64,000 bases of DNA from CAYQTO01 sp964420455 (GTDB taxonomy: Bacteria; Sumerlaeota; Sumerlaeia; SLMS01), in the NCBI GenBank assembly GCA_964420455.1, contig CAYQTO010000004.1, forward strand, positions 1-64,000. Reading direction: 5' to 3'. The notes under the pieces are model-generated. The model was not told the origin of the DNA. It saw only the letters and a program-made list of their open reading frames with translations, and searched no databases. Every line of letters starts with the position of its first letter. Within the stretch, counting starts at the first letter, position 1. This document shows, piece after piece, positions 8,903 through 18,369 of the stretch. A program made the translations under genes and the position numbers.

Positions 8903-9813
8903 TTGACCGTATTGTCCTCGCGCGGGGCGATTCGCTTGGAGGCAATGACCTCATTCCCGCGACCCACATACTCCACCGCATCGAAGTGGAGCCGGGCGAG
9001 GAAAATCCCCCTGCCGGAAAGCAGCTGGTCCGGCTCATAGGACATCGGGTCGGGAAGCGTCTTGTAGTCGAATCCCTTGCCATCGTCGAGGATGTGCCAG
9101 ACGAGCGTGGCCTGGTCGTGATCGAGGGTGAGGGAGACCCGGACGCGGCGGCCCGCGTGGGCAGGATCGCCCTGCCGCTTGTGCACGAGCGCCATGTAGG
9201 CGTCGTGAGACTCAGCCAGGAGGGCGTCCTTCTCCTCGTGGGTGATCTCGAGGTTACCGTGCTCGATCGCGTTGACGATGAGTTCGTGCAGTCCCACCTG
9301 GATGCCGAAGCGATCGCTGGCAGGAAGCCAGGGGCGTGTGAGATCCACAAAGAGTTCCACGACGCCGGAGACGTGAGTCAGCTGGTTGGGAATCTCGAGC
9401 CTGATGTCAAGCTGCTGGACGAAGCCGAGGGCGGCATCGCGCCGCGCCCGCAGTTGCAATTGGCTGTTGTACTTTGCGAGCAGCTTGCGGAGTTCGGTGA
9501 TGTCGAGGGGCTTTTGGAGGTAGTTGTCCGCCTTGAGTTCGAGGGCGGCCCGTGCGACCTCCTCGGAACCGAAGCCGGTCATCATGATCACGTAGACGTC
9601 GCGGCTTTCGGCGCGGATCCGGCGCAGGACCTCGAGCCCACCGATTCCCGGCAGGTGCAGGTCGCAGAAAACCAGGTGGGGGTCGCGCTCGTGAAAGAGG
9701 CTCATCGCCGTATCACCGTCGGACGCGGCAATCACCTCGTGGTTGTCCCGCTGCGCAACCTGGGTCAGGAAGTAGCGAACGGATGGATCGTCTTCGATGA
9801 CAAGAATGCGCAT
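8899..9813 (-). CDS. Response regulator with C-terminal RsbW-like ATPase domain
   Basis: A 304-residue two-domain protein. The receiver domain (1-120) has the acidic pair IEDD, phospho-acceptor Asp in LVFCDLHLPG, the conserved Thr in MMTGFG and Lys in YLQKP. After a helical linker comes a GHKL ATPase domain of the anti-sigma/RsbW type, with N-box QVGLHELIVNAIEHGN, G1 region ILDDGKGFD and G2 region LLSGRGIFLAR. It probably controls a partner-switching sigma or anti-sigma module in response to an unlinked histidine kinase. It is the first gene of a leftward operon divergent from tgt. Confidence 0.85.
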   Translation of the reverse strand: MRILVIEDDPSVRYFLTQVAQRDNHEVIAASDGDTAMSLFHERDPHLVFCDLHLPGIGGLEVLRRIRAESRDVYVIMMTGFGSEEVARAALELKADNYLQKPLDITELRKLLAKYNSQLQLRARRDAALGFVQQLDIRLEIPNQLTHVSGVVELFVDLTRPWLPASDRFGIQVGLHELIVNAIEHGNLEITHEEKDALLAESHDAYMALVHKRQGDPAHAGRRVRVSLTLDHDQATLVWHILDDGKGFDYKTLPDPMSYEPDQLLSGRGIFLARLHFDAVEYVGRGNEVIASKRIAPREDNTVK

Positions 9814-9881
9814 GCAGCGCCGGTCACTCGCTCAGGTGGACTTGGTCAGGCAGGACGTTCCAGCGGAGAACATGCTGAAGC

Positions 9882-11063
9882 ATGACAGAACATATCGGCA
9901 TTAAGTCGGATGAGGCGCAACGGGGCAAGCCCACCTTTGCCTTTTCCGTCCAATCGTCACACGGCCTCGCACGCGCCGCGCATTTCACAACTCCCCACGG
10001 GTTGGTTCGCACACCCTGTTTCATGCCGGTGGGGACCCGGGCAACGGTCAAGGCGATCACGCCCCGGGACCTTCGGGAAATGGGTGCGCAGATCATTCTC
10101 GCGAACACCTTCCATCTTCACCTTCGCCCTGGCGAGGACGTCATCGAACGGCTTGGCGGCCTCCACGGCTTCATGCGTTACAATGGACCCATCCTTACCG
10201 ATTCCGGCGGCTTCCAGGTTTTTTCCCTCGCCGACCTGCGAAACCTTACCGAGGAGGGTGTCGCCTTTCGTTCGCCGATCGACGGCGCTCCCTGCTTCCT
10301 TTCTCCCGAGAAGGCCCTTCGGATCCAGCGCGCCCTCGGCGCCAATATCGTCATGGCCTTCGACGAATGCCCCGGGATCGAAGTTACCGGTGCCGCCCTC
10401 CGCGAGAGCACGGAGCGAACCCTGCGATGGCTCGAGCGTTCCCTTTCCGTCCCCCTCCAGGGGCACCAGTGTCTCTTCCCCATCGTCCAGGGGGGCATGG
10501 ACGCGGCGCTTCGGGTGGACTCCGCCCGGCGCACCCTCGCCACGGCGCCTGATGCGGTTGGTTACGCGGTCGGCGGGCTCGCCGTCGGCGAGGGACGGGA
10601 CACCACCTACCGCATGCTCGAGGTCTCCCTCGGGGAACTCCCCGAAAACCGGCCCCGCTACCTCATGGGCGTGGGCACTCCCGAGGACCTCGTCTGGGCG
10701 GTGGACCGTGGTGTGGATCTGTTCGACTGCGTCCTTCCTACGCGCAACGCCCGCAACGCCCGGGTCTTCACCGCCGAGGGGCACCTGAACCTGCGCAACG
10801 CCCGTTATCGGGAGGACCCCCTCCCCATCCAGCCGGGCTGCGACTGCCACGCCTGCCGCGAGGGATTCAGCCGCGCCTACCTCCATCACCTCCACCGCGC
10901 CGACGAGATCCTCGCATCAATGCTCGCGTCCTGGCACAATCTGCGGTTCCTCCTCCGCCAGTGCGAGGAGATGCGCACAGCGATCACCGACGGGACCTGG
11001 GAGGATTGGAAAAGGCGATTCTTCGCCCCTCGCGAAGGGGTGGGGACGTCCACTGCTGGCTAG
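9882..11063 (+). CDS. tgt: tRNA-guanine(34) transglycosylase
   Basis: Bacterial TGT exchanges G34 of GUN-anticodon tRNAs for preQ1 in the queuosine pathway. Of normal length (393 residues), it has the signature LTDSGGFQVFSL with the general acid-base Asp. The second catalytic Asp lies in DLFDCVLPTRNARN, and the zinc site is CDCHACREGFSRAYLHHL. No queuosine-synthesis genes lie nearby. The stop overlaps the stop of the convergent GGDEF-EAL gene in a shared CTAG (11060-11063). Confidence 0.95.
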   Translation: MTEHIGIKSDEAQRGKPTFAFSVQSSHGLARAAHFTTPHGLVRTPCFMPVGTRATVKAITPRDLREMGAQIILANTFHLHLRPGEDVIERLGGLHGFMRYNGPILTDSGGFQVFSLADLRNLTEEGVAFRSPIDGAPCFLSPEKALRIQRALGANIVMAFDECPGIEVTGAALRESTERTLRWLERSLSVPLQGHQCLFPIVQGGMDAALRVDSARRTLATAPDAVGYAVGGLAVGEGRDTTYRMLEVSLGELPENRPRYLMGVGTPEDLVWAVDRGVDLFDCVLPTRNARNARVFTAEGHLNLRNARYREDPLPIQPGCDCHACREGFSRAYLHHLHRADEILASMLASWHNLRFLLRQCEEMRTAITDGTWEDWKRRFFAPREGVGTSTAG

Positions 11064-14000
11064 GCCTTCACGGAGGCTGCCTGAATCTCCGCAAGGTAGT
11101 TGCGGATTTCCGACTCCGGTTCCGGCCGCCTCATCAGGAACCCCTGGACGAAGTCGCAGCCGTACTCCCTTACGCGGGCGAGTTGCTCCTCGTTCTCGAT
11201 CCCCTCGGCGATGGTCGAAAGGCCGAGGGCGCTCGAGAGGCTGGCGACCGCGGGGAGGATCAGCGCCGACTTGTCCTCCGCCGACAAGGCATCCACAAAT
11301 GCCCGGTCGATCTTCACCGTGTCGAGCGGCAGCCGGTGCAGATAGTTCAGGGAGGAGTAGCCGGTCCCAAAGTCGTCTATACAGATGGAGACACCCTGGT
11401 CGCGCAGTTGCCCGAGGATGGCGATGGAGACCTCCGGATGGGCCATGAGGACGGTTTCGGTGATCTCGAGCTTGAGTGCGCCGGGATTGCACCCGGTGCG
11501 CTCGATGATCGTGCGGAGGTCCTCCGCGAGCCCCGTCTGGTTGAGCTGGCGTCCGGAGATATTTACGGCCATGAACCGGCCGTGAATCAGGTCTGGAAAC
11601 TCCTGTTCCCATCGGCGCAGGGCTGCGCAGGCTTTCTCGAGAACGAGGAGCCCCACCGGCAGGATGACGCCTGTTTCCTCGGCCAGGGCGATGAAGTCCG
11701 CGGGGGAGATGCGTCCCCGCTCGGGGTGGTTCCATCGGACGAGAGCCTCGAAGCCGGCCAGCTCCAGCGTGGCCGTGTGGTAGAGCGGCTGGAAGTGGAC
11801 GTCGAACTCCTGGCGTTCGAGCGCCCGGTGGAGGTCCGACTCGAGATCGAGCAACTCCTGGACATCGTCGCGCATGGAGCGGTCGAAGACGATGTGGCGG
11901 GCCCGGCCACCGTCCTTCGCCCGATACATGGCCGTGTCCGCGTCCCGAAGGATTTCTTCAGGCCGCTCGTAGCCGGCGCTGCTGAAGGCGATCCCGATGC
12001 TTGCGCTCGTATAGATCTCCTTCCCTTCGACGAGGAAGGGGCGGGCAAGCTCCTTGTGGAGCCGTTCGGCGATCATGCGGGCCTCCCCCGGGAGCCGGAG
12101 GTCCTCCACCAGGATCGCGAACTCGTCGCCACCGAGGCGTGCAAACAGGTCGCTCGGCCGGAGGATCCGTTGGAGCCGTTCGGCGATCTCCACCAGCAGG
12201 CGGTCGCCCACGAGGTGACCGAGGCTGTCGTTCACGACCTTGAACCGATCAAGGTCGAGGAACAGCACCGCGAAGAGGTAGCCGGGAAGTCGGGCGGAGC
12301 GGTTGAGGGCGTGCTCGAGGTGCTCGAGAAAGAGCGAGCGGTTGGCAAGGTTCGTCAGGCTGTCGTGCATCGCCTCGTGGTAGAGGCGTTCCTCGGCGAG
12401 GCGCCTCTCGGTCACGTCACGGAGGGATCCGGCGATGCGCACCGGCTGGCCCGTGGGCGAGAAGACCGCCACCCCCCGGCAGACCATCCAACGGTACTGG
12501 CCGTCGCCGCACCGGATGCGGTGCTCGCTCTCGAAGTGAGGGGTCTCCTTCGCCAGATGCTCCTGGAGCTTGTGGTCCACCTCGGGACGATCCTCCGGGT
12601 GGATGCGGTCGAGCCAGACTTCCGGCGGGGACCAGGCGTCCTCGTCGGTGAGGCCGATCATCTCCTGCCAACGGGGCGAGAAGTACATGGAGTTGGTCTC
12701 GAGGTTCCAGTCCCAAAGACCATCGTTGGCGCCCCGTGCGGCGAGGGCATAGCGCTCCTCGCTGACACGAAGGCGGCGGTCCGCCCGCTTGCGGTCCGTC
12801 ACGTCGTTGGCAATCAGCTGGAGTGCCGGTGCGCCCTCGTACAGGACCGGGATCGCAACAGCCTCGAGGTCGAGGGCCTGGCCATCGCTCCGCACCAGTT
12901 GAAAATCCTCGAACTCGGGCCGGAGGACCGGGCTGGAGTTCGCCGCCCGCGCAAGGAACTGCTGCCATCGGTTGAGCGCCCCTTCCGATGGCCACCACTG
13001 CACCCGCGACAGGTCGAGTTCCTCGGGGCCGCCCACGCCAAAGAGGCGGTGGCCCGCTCCGTTCAGATAGACAAGGCGGCCGGCCTTCAGCACGGCGATG
13101 GCGAGGGGGGCCGCCTCCACGAGTTGGCGGTACCTGCGCTCGCTGATTTCCAAAGCCTCGCGGGCCGCCTCCAGCTCCGTCAGGTCCACATTCAGGCAGT
13201 AGAACTCGGGATCTCCCGAGGCGCCGGTCATCTTCAGGAAGTTGCTGAGGACGGTGACGCGGCGGCCGCTCTTGCCGACGATTTCCAGCCGCTCGCTCTG
13301 GATCGGCAGGTCGCGGTCCGCCCAGTCGCGAAGCGCTGAACGAAACACCTCGCGGTGCGTCCCCGGCAGGAGGAGCTCCTCAAAGGGGCGCCGCGAGGCC
13401 TCCTCCGCTGTATATCCATACAGCTCATGGCTGGCCTTGTTCCAGAAGGTCACGCGCCCCTCGCGATCCATTCCCTGGATGGCGATGTTGGGCATCTGCT
13501 CGAAGAGCGTGCGGAAGCGGTTTTCGCTTTCCCGGAGGGCGGCGTTCGAGCGGAGCCGTTCGATTTCCGCGCCTGCCCTGTCGGCCAGCACCTCGAGGTA
13601 CGGCAGGTAGTCCCTCGGCCGGGGGATTTCCTCGTCGTGCACAATGACCAGCAACCCATGCTTTTGGCCCTGGGAGTTCCAGAGTGGCATGCCCAGGTAG
13701 GCCTCCGCACCGAGATCCCTGAGCATCGCGTCGTGGGGGTAGAGCTTGCGGACGCCCCGCGGGTGGACACAAACGCCCCCCGTCAACACCGCCTGACAGG
13801 GGGTCCCTTCCAGATCGAACGAGAACGGCGGGAGCAACTCGTCGTTCGCGGCAAACGCGAGGACATTTACGCGGGTTCCCCCGACGATCTCGCCCACCAG
13901 CCCGAACCGGGTTCCCACCGCGCGGGTTACCGCCACCACGAGGTTCTCGAAGAACTCCTTCCCGGTCGCCGCGGACGTGCTTTCGTAAAGCGCCTGGGTC

Positions 14001-14380
14001 ATGCGTTCGCGGCGCCGCAACCGGGTCACGTCGCGATAGATCACCGCGTGGGACCCGTCCTCTTGGGAAAGGGGGAACATCCGGGCGGACACGAGCCTTT
14101 GGGTCCCATCCGGTCGCACGATGGTCTTTTCCGAGATCGGCCCGAGGCTGCTCGACAAGGTCTCCGTGCGCGACTCCTCCCTCCAGGCCTCCGGCGCCGT
14201 TCGCCCCACCAGGTCGCCAACCGACCGGCCGGTGATGAGCGCCATGCCCGGATTCGCCGACACGATGCGATTTTCGCCGTCGAAGAACACGACGCCGTCG
14301 GTCATCGATTCGTAGAGTTGCGCCAACACGCGGGGTGTGGGGTGCCAGTCGGAGGCGCTCACGTCGAAACCCGTTTCCAA
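11060..14380 (-). CDS. PAS/GAF sensor with tandem GGDEF and EAL domains (c-di-GMP turnover)
   Basis: A 1106-residue cytoplasmic sensor enzyme. In order it has a PAS domain (about 15-110), a GAF domain (about 140-285), three further PAS/PAC domains (about 300-670), GGDEF (about 690-850) and EAL (about 865-1100). The diguanylate cyclase site is intact (RLGGDEFAIL) with an inhibitory RxxD site five residues before it. The phosphodiesterase motifs are also intact (EALVRW, NISGRQL, EITE, IDDFGTGYSSL, KIDRAF). Both activities are therefore possible. The apparent start is TTG at 14380; a GTG at 14362 is an alternative. It lies 43 bases after znuB on the same strand. One octamer encodes Cys-Ile-Asp in the EAL domain. 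Confidence 0.9.
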   Translation of the reverse strand: METGFDVSASDWHPTPRVLAQLYESMTDGVVFFDGENRIVSANPGMALITGRSVGDLVGRTAPEAWREESRTETLSSSLGPISEKTIVRPDGTQRLVSARMFPLSQEDGSHAVIYRDVTRLRRRERMTQALYESTSAATGKEFFENLVVAVTRAVGTRFGLVGEIVGGTRVNVLAFAANDELLPPFSFDLEGTPCQAVLTGGVCVHPRGVRKLYPHDAMLRDLGAEAYLGMPLWNSQGQKHGLLVIVHDEEIPRPRDYLPYLEVLADRAGAEIERLRSNAALRESENRFRTLFEQMPNIAIQGMDREGRVTFWNKASHELYGYTAEEASRRPFEELLLPGTHREVFRSALRDWADRDLPIQSERLEIVGKSGRRVTVLSNFLKMTGASGDPEFYCLNVDLTELEAAREALEISERRYRQLVEAAPLAIAVLKAGRLVYLNGAGHRLFGVGGPEELDLSRVQWWPSEGALNRWQQFLARAANSSPVLRPEFEDFQLVRSDGQALDLEAVAIPVLYEGAPALQLIANDVTDRKRADRRLRVSEERYALAARGANDGLWDWNLETNSMYFSPRWQEMIGLTDEDAWSPPEVWLDRIHPEDRPEVDHKLQEHLAKETPHFESEHRIRCGDGQYRWMVCRGVAVFSPTGQPVRIAGSLRDVTERRLAEERLYHEAMHDSLTNLANRSLFLEHLEHALNRSARLPGYLFAVLFLDLDRFKVVNDSLGHLVGDRLLVEIAERLQRILRPSDLFARLGGDEFAILVEDLRLPGEARMIAERLHKELARPFLVEGKEIYTSASIGIAFSSAGYERPEEILRDADTAMYRAKDGGRARHIVFDRSMRDDVQELLDLESDLHRALERQEFDVHFQPLYHTATLELAGFEALVRWNHPERGRISPADFIALAEETGVILPVGLLVLEKACAALRRWEQEFPDLIHGRFMAVNISGRQLNQTGLAEDLRTIIERTGCNPGALKLEITETVLMAHPEVSIAILGQLRDQGVSICIDDFGTGYSSLNYLHRLPLDTVKIDRAFVDALSAEDKSALILPAVASLSSALGLSTIAEGIENEEQLARVREYGCDFVQGFLMRRPEPESEIRNYLAEIQAASVKA
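11375..11382 (-). repeat. GTATAGAC octamer, copy 2
   Basis: Exact octamer in the EAL domain; the coding strand reads TGT ATA GAC (Cys-Ile-Asp) in SICIDDFGTG. Confidence 0.9.
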
Positions 14381-14423
14381 GGCTGTCTTCAGTCAGTCAG
14401 CATCGAAACCGAGTCTGGTCGCT

Positions 14424-15263
14424 TCAAGCAAGGGTGAAGCGCCGGGTGACCACGCCTGTCGTGAAAAGGAAGGCGAAGAGGATCGCCTGGACGAGGATGA
14501 TTGTCGCGCCGCTGGGCCAATCGAGATGGATGGAAAGCACGAGGCCGCCGAGGACGCTCGTGCATCCGAAAACCACCGAAAGAACGGTCATGGTGGTGAA
14601 GCGACCGGCCACCAGGCGCGCCGTCGCCGCCGGCAGGATGGCGAACGCCCCCACAAGCACCACGCCGACAATCTTGACCGCGAGGATCACCGCGAGGGCA
14701 ATCGCCACCGCGAGCAGGTCGTCGTCACGGGAAACCGGCAACCGGTCGGCCCGGGCCAACTCTCCGTCGAAGGTGGCATAGGCCCACCGGCCCCACAGAC
14801 CGCCCCCCCACAGCAGCGCCACCGTCGCCGCCAGCAGACTCCCCGCAAGCCAGGCATCGTTTTCCCCCACGAACAGGATCGAACCGAACAGGTAGGACAT
14901 CGCGTCCGTGGAGAATCGTGGTGTCAGCGACAGCAGCACAATCCCCACGGCCATGGAGACACTGAGGAGGATCCCGATGATGGTGTCCGCAGCCAGCGGA
15001 GTGTGGCGCCGTAGCCACTGGATCGCGAGCGCCGCTGCCACCGTGTAGGGAATGCCCAGCCAGGTGGGATCTGTCAGGCCGGCAAAGATGCCGATGGCGA
15101 CTCCGCCGAAGGCCGCGTGGCCGAGCCCGCTCGCCAGGAAGGCCATCCGCCGTTGCACCACGAACACTCCGAACAGGCTCGCGGTTGCCGCGATGCACAG
15201 TCCCGCGACCAAGGCATGGAGAAGAAAATCGAAGCCCCGGAAGGTTTCCAGCAGGTCACCCAT
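14424..15263 (-). CDS. znuB: Zinc/manganese ABC transporter permease
   Basis: A 279-residue ABC-3 family integral membrane permease with about eight hydrophobic segments. Family features include GVFVVQRRMAFLASGLGHAAFGGVA near the N terminus and VLVGAFAILPAATARLVA near the C terminus. It should form the membrane channel for a divalent metal, most likely zinc given the His-rich binding protein upstream. The ATG overlaps the ATPase gene end by 8 bases. The operon order is znuA-znuC-znuB, leftward. Confidence 0.88.
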   Translation of the reverse strand: MGDLLETFRGFDFLLHALVAGLCIAATASLFGVFVVQRRMAFLASGLGHAAFGGVAIGIFAGLTDPTWLGIPYTVAAALAIQWLRRHTPLAADTIIGILLSVSMAVGIVLLSLTPRFSTDAMSYLFGSILFVGENDAWLAGSLLAATVALLWGGGLWGRWAYATFDGELARADRLPVSRDDDLLAVAIALAVILAVKIVGVVLVGAFAILPAATARLVAGRFTTMTVLSVVFGCTSVLGGLVLSIHLDWPSGATIILVQAILFAFLFTTGVVTRRFTLA

Positions 15264-16006
15264 GGTTGCCGATCATCGGATGGGGGTGCCCCGTATGGCC
15301 GTAGGCATCGCGGAGGGCCACATCGGTGAGGGTCTCGGCGGCGGGGCCGAATCCCCTGGGGGTGCGCGACAGAATGATCGCGTGGGTGGCGTGGTGCCGG
15401 GCGACGGACCAGTCGTGGGTGACCATGATGACGGTGCCTTGGCGTTCACGTTGGAACTGGTCGAGGATGCGATAAAGTTCCCCCTCGCCGGGACGATCCA
15501 TCCCGGTGGCGGGTTCATCGAGGAGGAGCAGGTCCGGCCGGCGAACGAGCCCCCGGGCGATATAGACACGTTGGAGCTGGCCACCGGACAGCTCCGCAAC
15601 CGGGCGCCCTGCGAGCATCGGGGCTCCCACGGCCTCGAGCGCCTCCTGCGCCCGACGACGGTCCTCCTTCCCCAGCCGCCACGGCCAGCGTCGGTGCAGC
15701 CCGCTTGCCACCAGCTCGATCGCCAGCGCGGGAAAACGCCGGTCCAGCAGCTTCACCTGCGGGACGTAGCTGATACGGTGGGGGTCGCGTGCTTCCACCG
15801 GTGCGCCAAAGAGCCGGATCGTTCCCTGCCGTGGCGCGAGCAGCCCCCCCAGGGCCCGCACCAGCGTCGTCTTCCCACCGCCATTTGGGCCCACCCCCCG
15901 CCAGCAGCGACTGCCGCCCGAGGCGAAAGGAAACATCGCTCACCGCCACCACCGAGCCGTAGGCCACCTCGAGCCCATCCACCTCCACCGCCATCTCCGC
16001 GGTCAC
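15256..16006 (-). pseudogene. znuC: Zinc ABC transporter ATPase, frameshifted in a G6 tract
   Basis: Two frames together make one ABC ATPase. The N-terminal part (from a GTG at 16006, coupled by GTGA to znuA) reads VEVDGLEVAYGSVVAVSDVSFRLG and enters the Walker A region. The rest (GPNGGGKTTL, signature LSGGQLQRVYIARGL, Walker B LLLLDEP, H-loop MVTHD) lies in the next frame down to 15256. The break falls in a run of six G on the coding strand (15894-15899). Removing one G restores an uninterrupted LLAGVGPNGGGKTTL. All catalytic motifs are otherwise intact, so this is a sequencing error, a recent or phase-variable slip, or programmed frameshifting. Confidence 0.85.
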
Positions 16007-16941
16007 GGGGCAAGCGCCTCCGCCAGGGTCCTCGCGTTCAGCACCATCATCGATCGATATCCGGCGAGAGTCCCTTCCTGGCCAAGGGGATCCAGCGTAT
16101 GCACATCCAGGCCGGCGGATTCCGCGATGGCCTCCGCGGCGGTCGGCGCCAACTGGGGCTCGATAAACAACGCCCGGATTCCATCTGACTCGATGCGATC
16201 GAGGATGTCCCGCATCTGCCCGGGTGTCGGTGTACGACCAGGCGCCACCTCGATTGCCCCCGCATACTCGAGCCCATAGCGCGCCAGCATGTAGTTCATC
16301 GACGCGTGGAACAGGATGACCGGCTGGCCGCGGACAGGTTCCAGGATTTCCCCCAACTCCGCGTTGAGAGCCTCCATCGAGGTGACGACATCTTGTGCGT
16401 TCCCTGTATAGACAGCGGCGTTTGCGGAATCCACCTGCCCGAGCGCCTGCGCCACCGCTGGGGCGAGTGCGGCCATCACCAACGGATCCGTCCAGAAATG
16501 CGGATCCATGTGGCCATGGTGATGGTGGTCGTGGTCATGGTGATGATGGTCATGGGCGGTGCAACTGCCGGGAAATGCCTGCTGGAGTTCGGCGGGTACG
16601 AGCGGGCCCAGGGCGGTGACTTTGCCGTCGGCAAGTCCCCCCGTCCAGCCGTCGAAGGCGGTGTCCACATGGAACACGTGGTCCGCCTCCCGGACCGCCC
16701 GGGCCACCGACGGAGTCGGTTCCCACGAGTGGGGGGAGGACCCGGCGGGGAGGAGCACCCGGACGTCCGCCGCCTCCCCGGCGACAGCGCTGACCAGCGC
16801 CCCCACCGGCGGTATGGTCGCGATCAATTTCAGGCTCTCGGGCGGCGGGGGAGGAGTCGATCCGCTCTCGTCAGTCTGGGAGGAGCAGGCAGAAAATAGA
16901 AGGAGGGGGAGCAGCAGAAGAAGAGACAGGGCAGGGCGCAT
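16003..16941 (-). CDS. znuA: Zinc ABC transporter substrate-binding lipoprotein
   Basis: A 312-residue cluster A-I metal-binding protein. The signal peptide LLLLLPLLLFSAC ends in a lipobox cysteine, so it is probably a lipoprotein. Metal ligands expected from ZnuA/TroA are seen in GSSPHSWEP, MDPHFWTDP and ILFHASMNYM. A His/Asp-rich loop (HDHHHHDHDHHHHGH) typical of zinc rather than manganese binders separates the first two. It delivers zinc to the permease encoded downstream. An operator-like inverted repeat lies about 70 bases upstream of the ATG. One octamer encodes Val-Tyr-Thr. Confidence 0.92.
   Translation of the reverse strand: MRPALSLLLLLPLLLFSACSSQTDESGSTPPPPPESLKLIATIPPVGALVSAVAGEAADVRVLLPAGSSPHSWEPTPSVARAVREADHVFHVDTAFDGWTGGLADGKVTALGPLVPAELQQAFPGSCTAHDHHHHDHDHHHHGHMDPHFWTDPLVMAALAPAVAQALGQVDSANAAVYTGNAQDVVTSMEALNAELGEILEPVRGQPVILFHASMNYMLARYGLEYAGAIEVAPGRTPTPGQMRDILDRIESDGIRALFIEPQLAPTAAEAIAESAGLDVHTLDPLGQEGTLAGYRSMMVLNARTLAEALAP
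16406..16413 (+). repeat. GTATAGAC octamer, copy 3
   Basis: Exact octamer within znuA; the coding strand reads GTC TAT ACA (Val-Tyr-Thr). Confidence 0.9.
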
Positions 16942-17010
16942 GCGCGAAAGTCCATCCGGGGCAAATTGGAAGGACCACGATGAAGGTTTCCGGGTGTGAC
17001 GGCAAGGGGA

Positions 17011-17028
17011 ATGAGAATTTCTTCTCAT
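17011..17028 (-). promoter_or_regulatory. Inverted repeat upstream of znuA (possible Zur/Fur-family operator)
   Basis: A perfect repeat with 7-base arms and a 4-base spacer (ATGAGAA-N4-TTCTCAT), flanked by G and C runs. It sits 70 bases before the znuA ATG and over the last codons of the beta-lactamase-family gene. Its position and its AT-rich symmetry in a GC-rich genome fit a Fur-family site. There is no T-run, so it is unlikely to be a terminator. Confidence 0.5.
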
Positions 17029-18242
17029 CCCCCATCAGCGGTCTGGCTTGCGAAATACTCCTGATATTGCGGAAGGGACTTCTGAATCGCGCGGGCCAGT
17101 GCGCCACGGATGGATCCGATCGATTCCTTCTCCGAACGGTTCTGATCGTCGGGGAAGACCCGGTTGGTGAAGAAGACCATGTAGGTACCGCTGAGCCGGT
17201 CGAACCAGACGAGGGTGCCGGTGTAGCCGGAGTGGCCAAAGACGGCGGTCTCGGGCGTCTTGTTGAGCGGTGTCAGGTAGGGCTCCACCTCGTAGACGTC
17301 GAAGCCGAGGCCACGGTCCTCGCCGATGGAATCGGGAATCTGGTCCTGCGTGGCGGCGGCGAGCACATCGGGGTCGATGATCTGACGGCCATGCCACTTC
17401 CCATCCTGGAGGATCATCTCGCACCAGTTGGCGATGTCGGGTGCCGAGGAGAACAGGCCTGCGTTGCCGGGACAGTGGTCCTCGAACCCGTGGTAGTTGG
17501 CGAGGGGGTCGTGGACCTCGCCGGCGAGCAGGCTGCCGTCGCCTTTCTCCAGCGTCGGCACCACGCGGTCCATCGCCTGGGAGGGAACCGTATAGAAGGT
17601 CGACGTCATCCCCAGAGGCGTATAGACACGATTGCGCAGCAGGTCCTCGAGGCGGATGCCCGACGCGTTCTCGACCACCCGGGCCAGTGTCTGGAAGTTG
17701 AGGCAGCTGTAGGTATAGCCTTCCTTGGGGGTGTAGGAGGGCTCGAGGGCCGCGTAGGTGCGGATGAGGGCGTCGGCCGGTGCCTCGTCCTCGGCGCGGG
17801 TCTCCTCGACCCGATCGCGGCTCTCGTAGGCCTTGAGCCCGGAGGTGTGTGTCATGAGGTCGTGAATGGTGACCGATTCCTTGCCGTTGCTGCCGAAGCG
17901 GGGGATATACGTATCGACCTCGTCGTCGGTGGAAAGCAGCCCATCGCCAAGGAGCAGAAACGCGGCGGTGGCGGTACCGGCGACCTTGCTGACCGAGGCC
18001 AGGTCGAAGACCGCATCCGTCGTCATGGGGCGGCTTTCGGGATCGTAGGTAAACCGGCCGTAGGCGCGCTCGAAGCGGAAGCGGCCCGGCTGGCCGACGA
18101 CAAGGACCGCGCCCGGGTAGACTTCCTCCTCCAGTCCCCGTTCCACGATCTCGTCCAGGGCGTCGAGATCGATTGGTGAACTGGCGGAAGCTTCAAGGGG
18201 CATGGCAAGAAGGGCGAGGAGGAGGGGAACAAAGACGCGCAT
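17025..18242 (-). CDS. Secreted serine beta-lactamase-family hydrolase
   Basis: A 405-residue protein with a cleavable signal peptide (MRVFVPLLLALLAMPLEASA) and a class C/DD-peptidase fold (Pfam Beta-lactamase). The nucleophile motif SxxK is seen as LASVSKVAG, the second motif YxN as TYSCLNFQ, and the third region as FGHSGYTGT. Such proteins include esterases and D-aminopeptidases as well as beta-lactamases, so the substrate is open. It is divergent from a GH3 hydrolase and near an esterase fusion, consistent with a cell-wall or glycan-processing cluster. One octamer encodes Val-Tyr-Thr. Confidence 0.85.
   Translation of the reverse strand: MRVFVPLLLALLAMPLEASASSPIDLDALDEIVERGLEEEVYPGAVLVVGQPGRFRFERAYGRFTYDPESRPMTTDAVFDLASVSKVAGTATAAFLLLGDGLLSTDDEVDTYIPRFGSNGKESVTIHDLMTHTSGLKAYESRDRVEETRAEDEAPADALIRTYAALEPSYTPKEGYTYSCLNFQTLARVVENASGIRLEDLLRNRVYTPLGMTSTFYTVPSQAMDRVVPTLEKGDGSLLAGEVHDPLANYHGFEDHCPGNAGLFSSAPDIANWCEMILQDGKWHGRQIIDPDVLAAATQDQIPDSIGEDRGLGFDVYEVEPYLTPLNKTPETAVFGHSGYTGTLVWFDRLSGTYMVFFTNRVFPDDQNRSEKESIGSIRGALARAIQKSLPQYQEYFASQTADGG
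17620..17627 (+). repeat. GTATAGAC octamer, copy 4
   Basis: Exact octamer in the beta-lactamase-family gene; the coding strand reads GTC TAT ACG (Val-Tyr-Thr) in NRVYTPLG. A one-mismatch copy (GTATAGAA) lies 30 bases away at 17590. Confidence 0.9.
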
Positions 18243-18369
18243 GGATACCGTCCGAATGTGATGAACCAGCCATGGACCATCGAACGGTCCGGTCTGCAAC
18301 GTCCTTTTCCATGCTTGCGTGGAATCGGTCAAAAGGGAACAAGGAGGGCATTCTCCTCGGCGAGCTTCC

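Noticed and set aside
10961..13339. 792-codon rightward frame opposite the GGDEF-EAL gene
   Set aside because: It is antisense to well-conserved PAS, GGDEF and EAL motifs and has no domain of its own.
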